From Phoronis australis (lineage: Eukaryota > Phoronida > Phoronidae), in contig NMRA01000033.1 in assembly GCA_002633005.1 (NCBI GenBank), forward strand, positions 1,207,815 through 1,271,814: DNA of 64,000 nucleotides. The letters run 5' to 3'. A program made the translations under genes and the position numbers. Within the stretch, counting starts at the first letter, position 1; each line of letters starts with the position of its first letter. The notes beneath the pieces are model-generated. The model was given only the letters and a program-made list of their open reading frames with translations. It did no database searches and had not been told where the DNA came from. This document shows positions 1 to 13,631 of the stretch, piece after piece.

Positions 1-1156
1 AACTAAGGTAGGAATTGACACTTGTTGAGGTTATGACCACCCACAAAGAATGTTTGGCTTCATTGCTATGTTGATTTGACCATAGAACTCTAGCCCTGGA
101 ATGCCATCGTCAATCTCGAGCTGCTGAGGTTACGCCGCGCATGCGTAGCATTTGTTTGCATTCGTTTGTTCCGGTGTTGGTTATTCCGATGGAATTTGCT
201 GTCACTAAAACGTTTCGCATGTCCGCCGTTTTCCAACCGAATAGCATAACAGTCATATCATTAGAAATTCCTTCGCCAGTTCTTCATGGTGTGTGCTGCA
301 AAAGAAAATGCTTCATAATTCAATTCATACATCACCATCATTTCGCATACCTGACAGGTTTAAGAAATATTTTTTGTTACAAAATGTGAAAAAAACAGGT
401 TGTAATAGTAACATATAAAAGGAAATGATCCAGAGATGTTTTATTAATGGCTAATTAAACCAGCAGGGAAATAATTCAGTGATTCAAAAGATTGGCAAAC
501 ATAAAGTACAGCTATGACTAGCAAAAACTTGTTAAGGTTCGCCAAAAATTCTCTTTCGTATGTTTTTATGCCCTTGCATTGCAACCGTACACATAGTCCC
601 CTTACAAACTTCCTCAGTTATTGGGTGATATCATTGTAAGACAATAATAAATGTATCTTTGGCGTAGCACACTCGCTTCCCACGGGAAACTAGGTCGCAA
701 GCTCGTCGCATAGAGGCCAGTAAATAGGTGCATCCATTGTCCACTTTGTCTTTCTTTCTTATAATAAAGATAATGCTAAGCATTTATCGGTAACCGCTGA
801 TGCACGTCCAAGGTACGATCATGCGATCTGAATTGTTGTATCCACCAAAGACGCCGAAAGGAAAGGAATGTTAGTGCCCCATAGACGATAACCATGCGAC
901 AAGCTTACAACCGTCGCATAGATCTCGCAAGAAAAACAATAACCTGCAACATCCATACGACGTCATTTGGCATGGACTAGTGAGATCATCTTCATAATAC
1001 CATGTTACAGAGAAAATATGTCACATACACAGCATCATGAGAGCCCACCATTTCTTTCTGCAACTTTGGAACAGACTCGGCAAGCACGACTTCAGTTTGT
1101 GTCCACATTTGAACGCACGCCTTTACAATTTTGAGGAGCAAAACTTGCCAGGTGGA

Positions 1157-1225
1157 CACAGTGGCGTAGTTAAGGGGTCCGTCCTGGGGGGCACCGTGAC
1201 AGAATTTAGGTGATATTTTGCCCTC
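1157..1225. repeat. End of an inverted-repeat DNA element (CACAGTGGCGTAGTTAAGGGG type)
   Basis: CACAGTGGCGTAGTTAAGGG followed by GTCCTGGGGGGCACCGTGAC resembles the end of the non-autonomous DNA elements that begin CAGTGGCGTAG. The other end was not found. Confidence 0.35.
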
Positions 1226-1763
1226 TTCCAGTCAGAACTAGTCTATTTTGCATACCATGTTAACGCTAGGCAAATCGACATCATTTCGTTCTCAGCCTTT
1301 GTTGGAATTCATTAGTAGGACACCGATCCGTTAAGAATGTGCTCTCATACCAGAGGTACTGAAATTCCAAGTGTTTTTGCTACCGGTATTGTACCAGTAT
1401 ATTCTCATACAGTGTTCACATAGGACGTCTAGTCCACCGTCTGAAAACAGGGACATCATTGTTAAGGCTCATCAGACGTCCGACAGATATTGCTTACTTA
1501 TCGACCGACCTCAAATCGAAGACAGATCTGCCTGTTTCATAAATCAACATCTTGATTCGCATGTGAATGCAAAGAACATTGGCATTTTTACACATTAATT
1601 CGTTCATATTCTTGTAAGAAGTCTGATAGAACGCACTTGTGAAGTTTAATTTAGGTGGTTGGTCTGCTGTTTTACCACACGGCATGAATGATCCTGCATG
1701 TGAACGCGGTAAACGCGATATTGGTTACTTTAGAGTAAAAATTTAAATTCCGAGTTCTGGGTT

Positions 1764-1815
1764 CTGTTTCACAAAAACGAAATGACTTAAGGCTTAAGAC
1801 AGAAGTTTAGTCTTA
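1764..1815. repeat. Fragment of the TTTCATGAA/CTTAAGAC element family
   Basis: CTGTTTCACAAAAACGAAAT followed by GACTTAAGGCTTAAGAC, matching the ends of the 23.9-24.5 kb element. Confidence 0.4.
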
Positions 1816-2059
1816 CTCTCCCACTTCAAAATTGCTGAACGAATGTTTAACCAAAACATTATGAGTGCATCGCAGTTTAGAAATAATCCTTAACATTATC
1901 TCACGCGGGCTGTGGCGGTGGACAGAATTGTTCATCCATGACCAACCCTGCCCATGTGGCACATACTGAGCCACAACACCACGTTCCTTACAATATCTCT
2001 TTTTATCACTCTCGCTGGTCTGCTCACTCAGCTTGTCCGGAACCTGCTTTGCAGGTTGT

Positions 2060-2280
2060 TATAGCCCAGTTGGCTGTTTGGTGTACCCACTTGGTACTTT
2101 ATGTGATATTTGCCCATTTGGCAGTTTGTACCCACTTGGTACTTGTTATTTAATTTGCCGTTTTGCTCGACCCAGTTGGTAGGCAATCGGCCAATACCCA
2201 TTTGGTATTATGTACCCATTTGGTACTATGCTAACCTGTGCCACTTAGTATCCGATACTCAGTTACACTTTGGGTATCGG
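2060..2280 (+). repeat. Degenerate short tandem repeat with GTACCCATTTGGTA words
   Basis: Seven or more copies of a CCCAnTTGGTA-type word spaced 15-40 bases apart (CCCACTTGGTAC, CCCATTTGGCA, CCCAGTTGGTA, CCCATTTGGTA). The word is partly palindromic. Confidence 0.7.
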
Positions 2281-2699
2281 AAATGTGTGTGTTATCTCTT
2301 GTAAATAAGGAACTCATCTGGTTCCTTCTGTGAAATATTCATTTGTAGAGCTGTGACCCTGAAATTCCCAATACAACTTAAAATAAATATTATTCTTTGT
2401 TGTTGTTTTATTTGTCCCCAATAACTAGCAGCTTTGCGTAAATTTTCAGTGTCTTCGCATATTTGCTTTATTGAGATTTGGTTAGAAATAGTTGTGTGGA
2501 GCATAGCACCAAATTTCTTAAATCATTTTTCATGAAGCAATCACCAGAAGCTATTTTATAGCGTTAATTCTGGGGTCGTGAAGTGCAAGCCAGGATTATA
2601 CAAGCATCCTCATACATGTAAACCCTTAGGGAAGTCGGTCATACAAGTATCTTCAATTCGCACAACAGTGGAACGGAAATGATTTTGACTTCAAGGATT

Positions 2700-3170
2700 A
2701 AAACCCGGACCCTGGGGGCTGGGGTCCAATCTTTGTCCTCGAATAAGAACTGAACATCAATTTTAGTAATTTCCGTTACATTTTTGGGCGAACTCAAGAT
2801 AAGTAGTCGAGTACATTATGGTCTATGAATTTTGAGTCCTAGTTCGCACTTGATGACCCTTAGATTCGAGCTACAAATTTGAGTAAAAATTCGAGATTTC
2901 GAGGAAAACTCTAGAATTCGAAATCAGACTGGGACATTTATCCTGGATGTGACGTCACCAAGTACAAACTAGGATTAAAGAGTTATGCAGCACGTAAGCC
3001 ATCATGTTTTCGAGCCCAAACTATTGCGTACTTATCTATAAGTATGCACAAAAGTACAATGAATGAAAATGCCAAAAATAATTCCGGGATCGATTTCGAG
3101 TAGAAAGTTGAGACCCAGGCCCCAGAGCTTGGTTGCATAAAAGTTCAAACGTGATTGCTGGTTAAGTTTG
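2700..3170 (+). repeat. Dispersed repeat, copy 1
   Basis: Shares in the same order with 8,340-8,790: a CCTGGGGG-type word, the block CTTGATGACCCTTAGATTC with GAGCTACAAATTTGA, a CAAGTAC word, and AAGTTGAGACCCAGGCCCC. Boundaries are approximate. Confidence 0.45.
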
Positions 3171-5469
3171 ATAATTGAATTACTATAAGTTGATTTTTTC
3201 AATTGTTTCAACATGGCGCATGATTATGTACGTTGTCACTGTCGGCATCCAGCGATAACTTGAGTGTGTGCATCCGGGTACATGCGAGTGCATGCATGTA
3301 CCTACATCAAGACCTCGCAGTTACCACTGTCAGGCTATTGTAGATTATGATCGCATTGGTATAAAAGCTGCATTTCGCCGAGTCTAGCTAAAAACACCAA
3401 TCGAATTAGGCCTTTTCTCTCATAAAATCTGTCTGATTATATCCTATACCGAGGATGGGATCTCATTTCCGTTACCAACTCAAATCACAGGCAATGCATG
3501 CGTGTGCTTTATGGTGGGCTAACCCCAGTAAACCCTGAATCTGTATCTTGAGTCGCTGATAATGTTGCACGGTAAAGGAAGTAGAATCATAGGAATGACA
3601 CCGAGAGTAAAAGGCCGAATTCAATTTTTGTTGTTAGCCAGGTAAACAGTTCGAAACGCAGTTTTTACCAAATGGCGTTCATCAATTGTTTCGCATAAAA
3701 AGAGACCGTTGTACACTACTGTAGTGGAGCGTAGGCGCACGTAGGCGAAGCCAACCAACTTTTGGCATTTGAACGTAGAGCCTACGCACCGTAATTTACA
3801 TTTAGTGCTCGAGGTGATACAGTGGGCTTTGTGCGCCTACTTACCTCTAATTTTATCACAACAGCACTGCCGTTGTACGAACCCAAAACTTGATATCTTT
3901 CTTAAAATATACTCGATTGGTCCTTCGTTCATTTCGAGTATCTGGGCGTTTTTTCAAAAACTCTCCACAAGATTTTGGATAAAAACTGGTAGGTGACTGA
4001 CCCATGGCATGCGGTCAAAAGCCCACGCACTATCTCCTTTCATAAATTACTTTACGGACGTAACTATTGCTGCCTCTCTTATTATCATATTTTGGGATTT
4101 GAAAACCAGCATACTGATCTCGGTGAAAGTCATTTTCATGTTATCTCTTTTTGTCTCTCGTTTTCTGTCATGTTTCTGAGACGTTTATTAAATTGCTGCG
4201 GAATGACTTCAATTGCACGCTAATTGATTTTGGTTAACTTTTACGAGGTACGAAAATACAAGCACAGTTGTACAGTTTACCAGAACAGAGTATTCTGCTG
4301 AAGTGACATTGTAAGCAGTGGGCATGGTGATCACAACCTGCATTTGTCATCTGGATAGAACTTAAAGCTACGACAGTATAGGTTTCATAAGCATGTGTTA
4401 TGTTCAACCCATTTGAACACATCGGTTGACCACATAAAGAATCAGATATCAGAGATGCACATCAGACACTAAATGTTAATGGTATATGGGTTCGAGCATA
4501 GAACACAGTCTAACCACCGCCAGTGACATCTGGCGGCCCAGAAATGTTGCTGTTTCCCTTCCGAAGTTAATTGTTGCGCCGTAATCTGTTTAATCTTTGC
4601 TTTTGCAAACATTCAGCTTGTTTCACTCTTTAATTACTACCACCAAGACCTTACACAAATGACAAATTCCTCTACTGTTACTGTCAGCGCCAGCGTTCAT
4701 ACGTGAAACACTGTGACATGATAACAGCGTTTTCGAATCAGTAACATCTTACAGTGCATCAGACATGTTTAGCCTACCGAAATTATTGATAAAGTATACC
4801 TTTTATGTGATCCCAAATGTTTACGAGAGGTTAATAGGACGATTAAATAAGCGCAAATTTCTCTTTTTATCACCAATATTCTGTCCCATGACGAACTCGT
4901 GTACTTCGGCTGATGCGCTTCCTATGTAAGGCTGTAAGGTAATTAGATTTAAAATCGCTTCAAATCTAGCAACATATTCGTTATGCACAAATAACTCTCA
5001 ATATCTCTAGAGTATTGGCGCCTAGTGAGAAAAGAAGGCCACTTACTGGCTATATAACAATCCATCTTTTTCACTCCATCTTTAACAAGATTTGATATCT
5101 TTCTAAAACAATAAGGCAGTCTATTAGATTCGTTTGTCGGTTGCAGGCTCGTGGGACTTGGGGTTAAAAGGCAAGTTGTCGCAAACATATGAGAAAATCC
5201 TTCGGGGAAGGTGATTATGGGTTTTTAATTGAGTCATTAAAGTGATGATGAGTCTGAGACGTCAACAATGTCGACGTGTCGTAGCCCATGGCATTAGGAT
5301 GAACGAATGGGTGTTTAACGGGAAAGAACGTAGATTTGCGACGAAGTTGTAACCGTCATTAATTCGTCATCGTTGTAATGACAGTTGTCAACTAAGAAAT
5401 ACATTTGCGTTATTATGTCACTAGAACTTGTACTGCACAAGTTTGACTAGGATTGGAATACCAACAATA

Positions 5470-5535
5470 ACCGCTCGCTCGCCCCCTCCCTTTCTCCCTC
5501 CGTGGCCCCTCCTCTCTCTCCCCCGTTCCATTACT
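5470..5535. repeat. C/T-rich low-complexity tract
   Basis: Degenerate CTCCC/TCTCTC tract, same kind as at 9.4 kb. Confidence 0.8.
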
Positions 5536-7175
5536 CCCTCGTTTCTGCCCTCTTTCAGTCTCCACTAGGTGTCTATACTGTGTAATTGTCTGGACATAAT
5601 TTCACAATTGCTTTTATATCATCCTGTTGTTTCCTGTTTTCTTTACAAAAAATTCTTATCTGAATGAAATTATTTTGCGTGAAAACAGCATACCATTCAG
5701 TGGTTGTTGGCAGGTTCTGCGAAATATGAAAAATAACAAACGATGAAATTCCTTGCTAGACATAGTTTGTTTATCTAGCGCACAATATTCACTGAGACAC
5801 GTTTGATATTTTAATCACAGTCTTGATAGATGAGTAAACGTTGAGACTTTCTGCACGTCAATAAGGACAAACAATAATTAGGGAAATAAGAAAAGGGAAT
5901 AAGAAATTACAGTCAAGTGTACACGTAGCCTTGTTTAAATAAACCATGAACAAATATTGCACATTGACTGACAAACTCCATGGCGAAACCAGAGAAATGA
6001 GTACAGGGGCTGTGTTCAAATGCAGACAGCGACTTGCTCAACCAAAATTGAACCCATTCACGTTTAATAACAACGTAAGCGCTGCGAAAGACGCGGTTTA
6101 AACAAGCCTTTGTTGACGATTTGCTACGGTTCACGCCATTTTGTAAACGGGCAACCCTTGATCTGAGCTTTGTTAACTGCCGTCGCGTGATTAGTGAAAT
6201 AGTCATGTTTTAAGTTACGGAATTCAATACGACGCTAACAAGGCCAAGCAATGAAATAAAATGAGGAATTTGTAAACAATTTAACTGGATGGTAAAATAA
6301 AAACCCTGTTTAGGATAAACATTGCTTTGATCTACAACTTTATGACCGCGTGTAAAACAGTGGATTTTATTTCGACCTGTCAAGAAAAAAGAAAACGTTT
6401 CGCCTGATTTATGGCGTCTGTAAACTCGTATGATTACTGTCTGGTTTGTTGGGATATTTATGGTGGTGCAACCGTGGTAAATGGTCGGACAACGATCTAA
6501 AAGTTTCTGTTATATCCACCAGTTCCCAATAATCCAGAGCAAAGCTAAGTAAACACATTCAATACTCAGATCTTGTTTGGCATTGCGCGTTTAATAATAG
6601 AATGCGGCCTTGCAATTTGTTTGAATCACGCCTCTTATTCGTTACTGACGCGTGATTCTGCTCTTTCGCAAAAAATGCGTTCTTTTAACAGTAGATGCAG
6701 AAATTCACTATATTTCTCGAACACAGTTGACGCAAATTATTATAACATTAACATTACAAAGGCGATTTTTCTTGGAAACTCACCAATTTCTGGGGAATTA
6801 CTGAATAATTTACTTGTTGTAAATGAAGACTCTATCGGATGCGTCAACGATACGAAAAGACGCATTATTCGTGGTTAGTTCATTTTTTGAAGATGTCTTC
6901 AACTTCCATTCTATTCAGAAGTTTATTGTGAATTACACGGATAGCCTACAACCGATGTGTATGATTGGGATTCAAAATTAGGAAAAGAATGAATTTGTAC
7001 AAAGCAAGCATTACTCAATGATCATCTCTTATCACGCGTAACCATGGATTGACAACAGATTCCATTCCGCTATTTTGATGTAAAATTCCCAGTGTAGGCG
7101 TCGCTTACATACATGTATGTATTTACGTCGTGTGCCAATCTCAACTTTCTGTTTGAGAAAGAAAACATTTTGGTA

Positions 7176-7361
7176 ATGAAAAGTCTTTCCATGTCTTTCT
7201 ACAGTGGAATTCTTGTTGTTGTTCTGATTTCTGGCAGCAGTTCAAGAAGTGCAATTTTACAACACAGTCAGCAGACGTGCATGCCAAAAGTAAAACGGAC
7301 AAACTCGAAAGGCGCCGCTAGTAAAAAAGAACTACATGTATGCGGCACACAAGGTTTATAG
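7176..7361 (+). CDS. Candidate short secreted ORF
   Basis: The ATG at 7,176 opens 61 codons beginning MKSLSMSFYSG then ILVVVLISG, a plausible signal peptide, followed by a basic chain with two cysteines (QQTCMPKVKR, and HVCGTQGL at the end). No TATA box, splice site or poly(A) signal supports it, and it belongs to no family I know. Low certainty; listed because it is complete, with a possible prepropeptide layout. Confidence 0.2.
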   Translation: MKSLSMSFYSGILVVVLISGSSSRSAILQHSQQTCMPKVKRTNSKGAASKKELHVCGTQGL

Positions 7362-8339
7362 ACATTTCATTTAGGTTTGTCGTGTTGAGAAATGCAGTCC
7401 ACAGAGTTTCTTACTAAATTATAACATTAGGAACTATGCATTTCTCAGGATTCCTACAAATAGATTTTGCTTTTGGAAAAAAATGCGAAAGAGTGACTTG
7501 TTCATAGGATCTCACAGCAAACGGGGCTCTTTCAATCGCTTTTTACCCAGGCCTTCCAAAGTGGATGCATAATGTTTTCTGGCTCTGTAGTTTCCACCGT
7601 AGCACCCAGTCAGAAATGCAGTCGACTACGTAAACATCCAGGCCACGTGCGTTTGACTGAAACCATATGAAATAGTGATGGAAATCGAGTTGTGCCAAAT
7701 ATTTTATCGAATTGGATTTAAAATTCATCCTCTTATGCTGATAATTTCCAACCATAAATAAAAATCTTGAATTGATTTCAACGCTGGATCACTTAGCAAG
7801 TGTGCAGAAAATACTGCGCCATCAGAGTCGTTTGCATTGTGTTTTTTCAAAATTATTGTCTATATTTAATAGATTCAGGCTCCTTCCTACAAAAGTATTT
7901 CGATATTTAGCGTGGAAACTTTCATTTCGCCATTTTATGATAACCAGTATGTCAAAAATGACTGAATGCAAACTAACTTTAATTACATACCAGTCTTTTG
8001 TAGGCTAGAAGTGTAAAAGCCACTGCTCTGGGATACCATTTAATGAAACATTTCTGTTGAATATTTGTGGCTTGTTTTATGGGGACCCTTGTCGATCACT
8101 GTTTATAACAAAACGAAAAGTTTGAAAGCGGCAATTTACTAAACTTCGACAACCTCGCGTTTGTTGGCGAAACTAAGCGCACATCCTTGTTTTCCATATC
8201 TGCACTAATTAAGATGTTTTAGAAATATTACATAAACGTGAACATGTACATGTGCACAAGGTCACCTGTTGCTACATTTACCAATTTCCGTATGACACGG
8301 AAGACATTAATGTCGTCTGGTATGACCTTGTTGCGTACG

Positions 8340-8790
8340 AACTGCATGTATAAAATACCTGGGCCCTGGGTCAAATCATGGTATTCAAACTGGAACTGGA
8401 AATAATTGTTGACAGTTTCCATCCTTACTACGTCTGGGTGAAGTCACGATAACTGTATGATTTTGTGCTTGAGTGCCTTATAGTTTCCGTTCATGACTGT
8501 CTCACCCTCATTTGCATTTGATGACCCTACCATCATTAAAGCTACAAATTTGAATCTCAACTGGAAATCTTGAATATTTATTCAAGTTTGTAGCTCGAAA
8601 TCTAGAAGTCATCAAGTACGGACCAGGACTTGGCACACATCTACGTAAACCATACTAAACTCAAGCACACTTACCTCGAGTTCGTTTTAAAGTAGAATGG
8701 AATACTTAAAAAATAATACAGAGTTTGCTTTCGAATTTCAAGTTCTGACCCCGGGCCTCGGCTCGCGACTACCAAACCTTACTCAGCCCA
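8340..8790 (+). repeat. Dispersed repeat, copy 2
   Basis: Counterpart of 2,700-3,170. The matching blocks are CCTGGGCCCTGGGTC, the TGATGAC/GCTACAAATTTGAAT arm, CATCAAGTACGGACCAGGAC, and CAAGTTCTGACCCCGGGCC. Confidence 0.45.
8513..8617. repeat. Inverted repeat with TGATGAC...GCTACAAATTTGAAT arms
   Basis: The left arm reads TTTGATGACCC then GCTACAAATTTGAAT. The right arm is the reverse complement, ATTCAAGTTTGTAGC then GAAGTCATCAAG. One arm of the same family occurs at 2,850-2,885. Confidence 0.6.
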
Positions 8791-9373
8791 TTTTATTGTG
8801 TTCTGGGACTTTTTAAAATACACAGACTCGGTAACTTTTCTTGCTTTTGGAGACCACCAAAACGTTCTCTATCAAAAGTACTGGAAATATTGAGTAAGTC
8901 TTAAACTTTCCGAGTTGTACTCAGCCAGGGAGAGCGTGAGCATCGATAACTCTCGAGTAAAATCACGAGCTTATTTGAGAAAATAACTAAAAAATCCCAA
9001 GACTGGTAGAAAGGATTCTTGAAAAAGTACTCAATATCAATAGCACTTTATCTGAACTCCAATAACTTCACAACTTGATAACTTACTATACACTGTGCGA
9101 GTATATTTACATAAAATGCAATTAATATTAATCAATGAAACTCCATTCACAATGTAAACACCCTGAGGTCTTTTATTGCCTCAACCATTTTTCATAGTAT
9201 CCAAGAAGGACCCTTTTCACTGTGAGTTTGATCCCATAATTTGTGGGAGGACCGAACCCACTAACTTGGAAAATCCGACACTCTGTATGTACACGACATT
9301 TCGCAATATCCCTATCATAGCAATATCATTTGGAAACTATGTGATATATCATTATAACTGTCGCAGAGTATGG

Positions 9374-9443
9374 CGATCTCTCCCCCTCTCCCCCGCTCCC
9401 CCTCTCCCCCTCTCCCCCTCTCTCTCTCTCCCTCTCTCTCTCT
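9374..9443. repeat. C/T-rich simple repeat
   Basis: CCCCCTCTCC and TCTCTC runs. The Leu/Pro/Ser and Glu/Arg/Gly frames across it are artefacts. Confidence 0.9.
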
Positions 9444-11221
9444 GTCATCGAAGATACGGTGATGAACGTGTTACGCTCGTGCCCAGACAAAGGGACGAGA
9501 GTTCCTTTTATTAAATCCAATGACACTTTCACTTGGATGCATGACTATTGAGGGACTAAAATTAGCCGAAACTTTAAACAGCATGTGCTATTTAGTCTGA
9601 AAAGGTACAGTTTTTAAAGGTGCATCACGAATACCCATCATTTGAAAATAATGCTTCAGTTCACGAACCTTTGCTGTGTGTGGTAAGCTCATACCGGAAA
9701 TGCCTAGGTAAACATATTGAATTGGATATTCTAAATATCCAACGCCAATTTAACGGAGAAACAGATATATTCACGCGATTGAGCCGAGCACTAATTAAGT
9801 TTGACGCGTTAAGTTTTCAATGCTTGCGAAAGAAAGGTGTCATTTCGCCGGCATTCTCACGTTTCCGCTTGTCAGGCCATATAATAAGAATTTTAACGAG
9901 TTGTGGGCTGAAAATAACGAGCAGTTGCCTCTGCTTATATTATAAACTAAGGTCAACAAGGCAACAAAAATACATCGGATACAAAAACGAAATTTAACTT
10001 GTTCATAATCTCAAACTGCATATACAGGCACTTAGCTGTCTTATTACTACTGACTGTCTTCAAGTGCTGTCAAATTATTTTAATCTCTAACTAGACGTGT
10101 CCCATTTCAGCATTTTGTTATGTTTGATAAGATAATCAATTTATGTTTTACTATTTTTGCATCTGCAGGCAAGCAAAGTATATAATCCGTGATTGCGTGA
10201 TGACGTCATCGTATAGATAATGTAAATACTGGGTTTTATCGTTTTTAAACAAATAGATTGCGAATAAAATCTCAACTTAATTTGAAACCTCAACAAATCA
10301 TCGAAGAGGCATTTCTTTTCTAATGACACATTTTATTATTTTATTTTTTTTTCATTAGTTTGATTTTTACTGCTTTTTAAATCTCCCTCTGTATAGTAAA
10401 GTTCTTGTGCATTCAACTTCTACCGTGAAATTAGCCTGAAATTAAGGACTGGACATATGTATGGAAACGACGACAGGGTGGAAAGTGTTTCCTTTTGTAA
10501 ATTATCTTTGCATCGACTGACAAAATAATAAAGTATGCAAACTGCTGTTTAATTGTTGAAAACACACAAATTATTATAATTCTTTTGCTCATTAAAAAAT
10601 AACGGACCGTCTTGAAATGAAGAAAATGAAATTGTATAACATTTTCGTATGTTTCATCCGTCGTGCAGGTATTTGCATTATTTCAGCATGAGTACATTTT
10701 CGTCAATCAGAAACATTCCAAAAATGGGTGATCAAGTTTTTCGAAGTCACGGTTATGGAAATTACATTTTTGTATGCGAGACGATGTATTAAATTCAGGG
10801 ATGAACTTCATGTTTAAGTTCAAATATGATCCTGCTGGAGCTGCAGGCTCCACGTATAATTGTTTCGAAAGTCACGTGGTTAAGTTCGAAAATCCTCCAC
10901 AAATACAAACGGAGCAAAAAAATCGCCACAGACGCTATCAATGAACCCTGCTGATGGTTCCATGATCTATTATCGGGTGAAATTAGATTATTTTAGCTTG
11001 CACATATAGGTGGGAAAACTTTCATTAAAATATAATATAGTATTCAGATGTGGAACTTTTATAAGAGGCCGTAGATAGTACGTTTTATTTTATGGCAGAT
11101 TAACCGTCCTACAGCTAATTATCATAGCATTATTGTGTGAAATGCTAATATCCTGGTCAAATCGCGTGCGATCATTACGGGCGAACGGAGCCTAACCACA
11201 CTTTTACGTTATTGTGCAGAT

Positions 11222-11350
11222 CTACATACTGATCAGGAGCGGACGATAAGAATGCGGATCAGCCGTCTGACGACCGTTCACGTGCGGATTTTTTCAGCCG
11301 TCGAATCAGGCGTCCGATCTGGTTTCTGATCAGACCGCATGTGAACGCTG
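11222..11350. repeat. Mosaic inverted-repeat segment (GTTCACGTGCGG / CCGCATGTGAAC)
   Basis: GTTCACGTGCGG at 11,276 is matched inversely by CCGCATGTGAAC at 11,335. GATCAGGAGCGGACGA and ATCAGGCGTCCGATC are further paired pieces. Possibly the remains of a small DNA element. Confidence 0.4.
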
Positions 11351-13069
11351 TATGCGTAACGCATTAGAAGGATAGATCCTCCAAATGCAAAATTAATACA
11401 ATACATTCGATTTACAAGCACCTCATTTTGTTTAGTATAGCCATATGTTTGCGGAATGCACTCAAGAGGAAGCTAAGACAAAAAATCCTGATAAGATTAG
11501 TTCATATTCATATCAATTTGCACCATGCTGTGAATGCAAGTTCACTTGATTCCATTCGACAACATTTATAATATCACAATCAACAATTAGATCATGAGAT
11601 GCCATGTGAATTGGGTCGTTAATCTTAATTATTTAATTACCTTTCCGTGGCCAGTTGTTTCTGGCGGTGAGCAGACATTTCATAGTTCAGCTCGCAAAGA
11701 ACATCTCCTATAACTGCACACTTATGTTGCCAACTCTGGCCTGGTGGCAATTAATTACTAAATAGACCCGCGGAAGGGTTTATATGTTTCATAATGGTGG
11801 TGATTAGGCGTCAAGTGTCTCTTCAGGGGGCAAGAGATCAAAGAATATGTATTCCTTGTGAAAACAGTTAACATTACACGTAATGTGATTATTAAGAGGT
11901 GCGCCAGATGACCAACAGGCTATTGCGGATTGTTAAGCTTGTTATAAACTGTACCCAGCTTTAACAACCACTGTAATCACTGCTGACTCACTTATTGTCT
12001 CCTGAACATGTAATTAATTCCATTGGATTTTGAAATGCATATGAATTCACGACATAAATTCGATGTTGTTTTTCTCTTACATTTTACTTAAAGTTTAACA
12101 AACATTTCCTCTGTATTTTCTAAGAAATTAATTGTTATGAAATGATACTATTCAATGAAATTAATACTACCAGTAATGTCTCTCTTTGGTCCACCGTGAC
12201 AGCGGCAATATGTCAGACAAGTATACGTATAGATGTGCAGTTTTCTCTCATTTTTCAGCTCCTAGTAAAAACAAACCATGACATTAAAATCCATGGAAAT
12301 ATCGCAATTGCACCAAGGATGATTTTTGAAGGATCCCCCAGAGTCATTGGCGCATAAACTTCATTGACGCAAAGCGGCTGCTCAACTCGTGCTGCATATA
12401 ACGGGTGTATTGAAATGGTGCTAGCAATCACACTTTACTTTGTCTTTGTGCAAAAATAATTTGTGCTGCCTTCAGATTCTGACACAGCGACAATGTAGAA
12501 CAATTTCTCAAAGCTGTAAGCTCAGTGCCAATCGTCGGCCATGCAACGTACTGGAATAGCAGACGAGGTCACTCAAGAAAGATGTCGCCCACAAAAATCA
12601 AATTGTGAAAGGACAGAAAAAATAGCGTGGCCGTATGTTCTCTAAAGGGGTCCATAGATTTAAGGATATGTTGGTCAATGGACCCAATGTCTACATCGTA
12701 ACCTACTACAAGATTGATGCACCTTCCTAGGAAACACACGATTAACCGCCACAGGACGTTTTACAATGACACGATCAAAATAAATAAATCCAAGTGAGCG
12801 TTTTCGTTAGAATTTAGGCGGGCACTTACTGCAGTACGCAAGCCGGAATTTTTGTATTTGTATGCAACAAATTGCAGAAAATCACGTAGCCTTTTATATT
12901 ATTTTTTGTGTAACTTTATTACAAGACTTGTCAGTATCTTTTGGTACAACGTTGGCAATTTTGTGTTCCAAATGGTCTGTAAAACTCCCCATCTATCGCG
13001 ATCTTCGAGTAATGAAGTGCCAGTTGCCGTCTGTTCACTTATCATTTACAAACTATTGAAGTAATGAGA

Positions 13070-13631
13070 GAACCAATGATATCATTAGACTAAGTACCGA
13101 CAGTTAAACTCGCACTCTGATTGGTTGTTGGCACGTAGTTATTATCGTCTGCCAACAAAGCAGTGGGTCTGCAAAACATATTTATTGAAAAACTTCAAGC
13201 ACGATTTTACACTGGCTGAGAAAGTTCTGAAGTCTCGTGTCTTAGGGGGAAAAAGCCTCTGGTTGTACCAGAATACTGGATGAAAACGTTAATTTATCTT
13301 CTTTACTTCTCGCGACGAATGCCGTTCAAGCGCGACTAAACGGCTTCAGGCTACTTCTTGGCGGTCTGGTTTTGTCGTTAAAAACAGTTTGTTGGGAAAT
13401 TTGACCTGTCAAATCATAATTGTGTGTTGGCCTACTTGGTGAGAAGCTGGCTTTGCGGTTCGTGGTCTTTTGATAGAAATATTTTCCAGAATATTTTACT
13501 CTTGACATAATTTGCCAAACAGTTTAAGGTGGAGAGGCAGCAGGTCAAGAAAAATAGCTAAATGTATTGCTTATTTAAGAGGAACATTTAACTCCAATGA
13601 ACGTACTGATGAAAATGAAGGACTACTAATT
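13070..13631 (+). promoter_or_regulatory. Probable Lbx 5' region and 5' UTR
   Basis: Upstream of the Lbx start codon, a CCAAT word in each orientation lies close together (GAACCAATGA near 13,070 and CTGATTGGTTG near 13,116). No clear TATA box is seen at a fixed distance from the ATG. The exon is open back to 13,506. This is a position-based guess; the transcription start cannot be read from the sequence. Confidence 0.25.

Larger units (their letters stand above)
1..7100. other. No gene seen
   Basis: Only short frames without splice context. Holds the element end at 1.16 kb, the TTGGTA tandem repeat at 2.1 kb, a dispersed repeat at 2.7-3.2 kb and a C/T tract at 5.5 kb. Confidence 0.6.
7362..13069. 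other. No gene seen upstream of Lbx
   Basis: Contains the second dispersed repeat copy, a C/T tract and the inverted-repeat segment at 11.3 kb. A 125-codon frame at 9,620-9,997 has no ATG start and no homology I know. Confidence 0.6.

Noticed and set aside
5913-6206. 97-codon minus-strand frame
   Set aside because: No homology, no splice or promoter signals.
6573-6878. 101-codon frame
   Set aside because: Lacks promoter, splice or poly(A) support and resembles nothing known; plausible by chance.
9176-9532. Open frames rich in Leu/Pro/Ser (plus) and Glu/Arg/Gly (minus)
   Set aside because: Created by the CT-rich simple repeat at 9.37-9.44 kb.
9620-9997. 125-codon frame
   Set aside because: Begins at GTG, has no ATG, no splice context and no recognisable domain.
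13512-13631. Extension of Lbx to a TTG start at 13,512
   Set aside because: TTG is not a normal nuclear start codon. The first ATG of the frame is at 13,632, and the upstream part shows no Lbx similarity.
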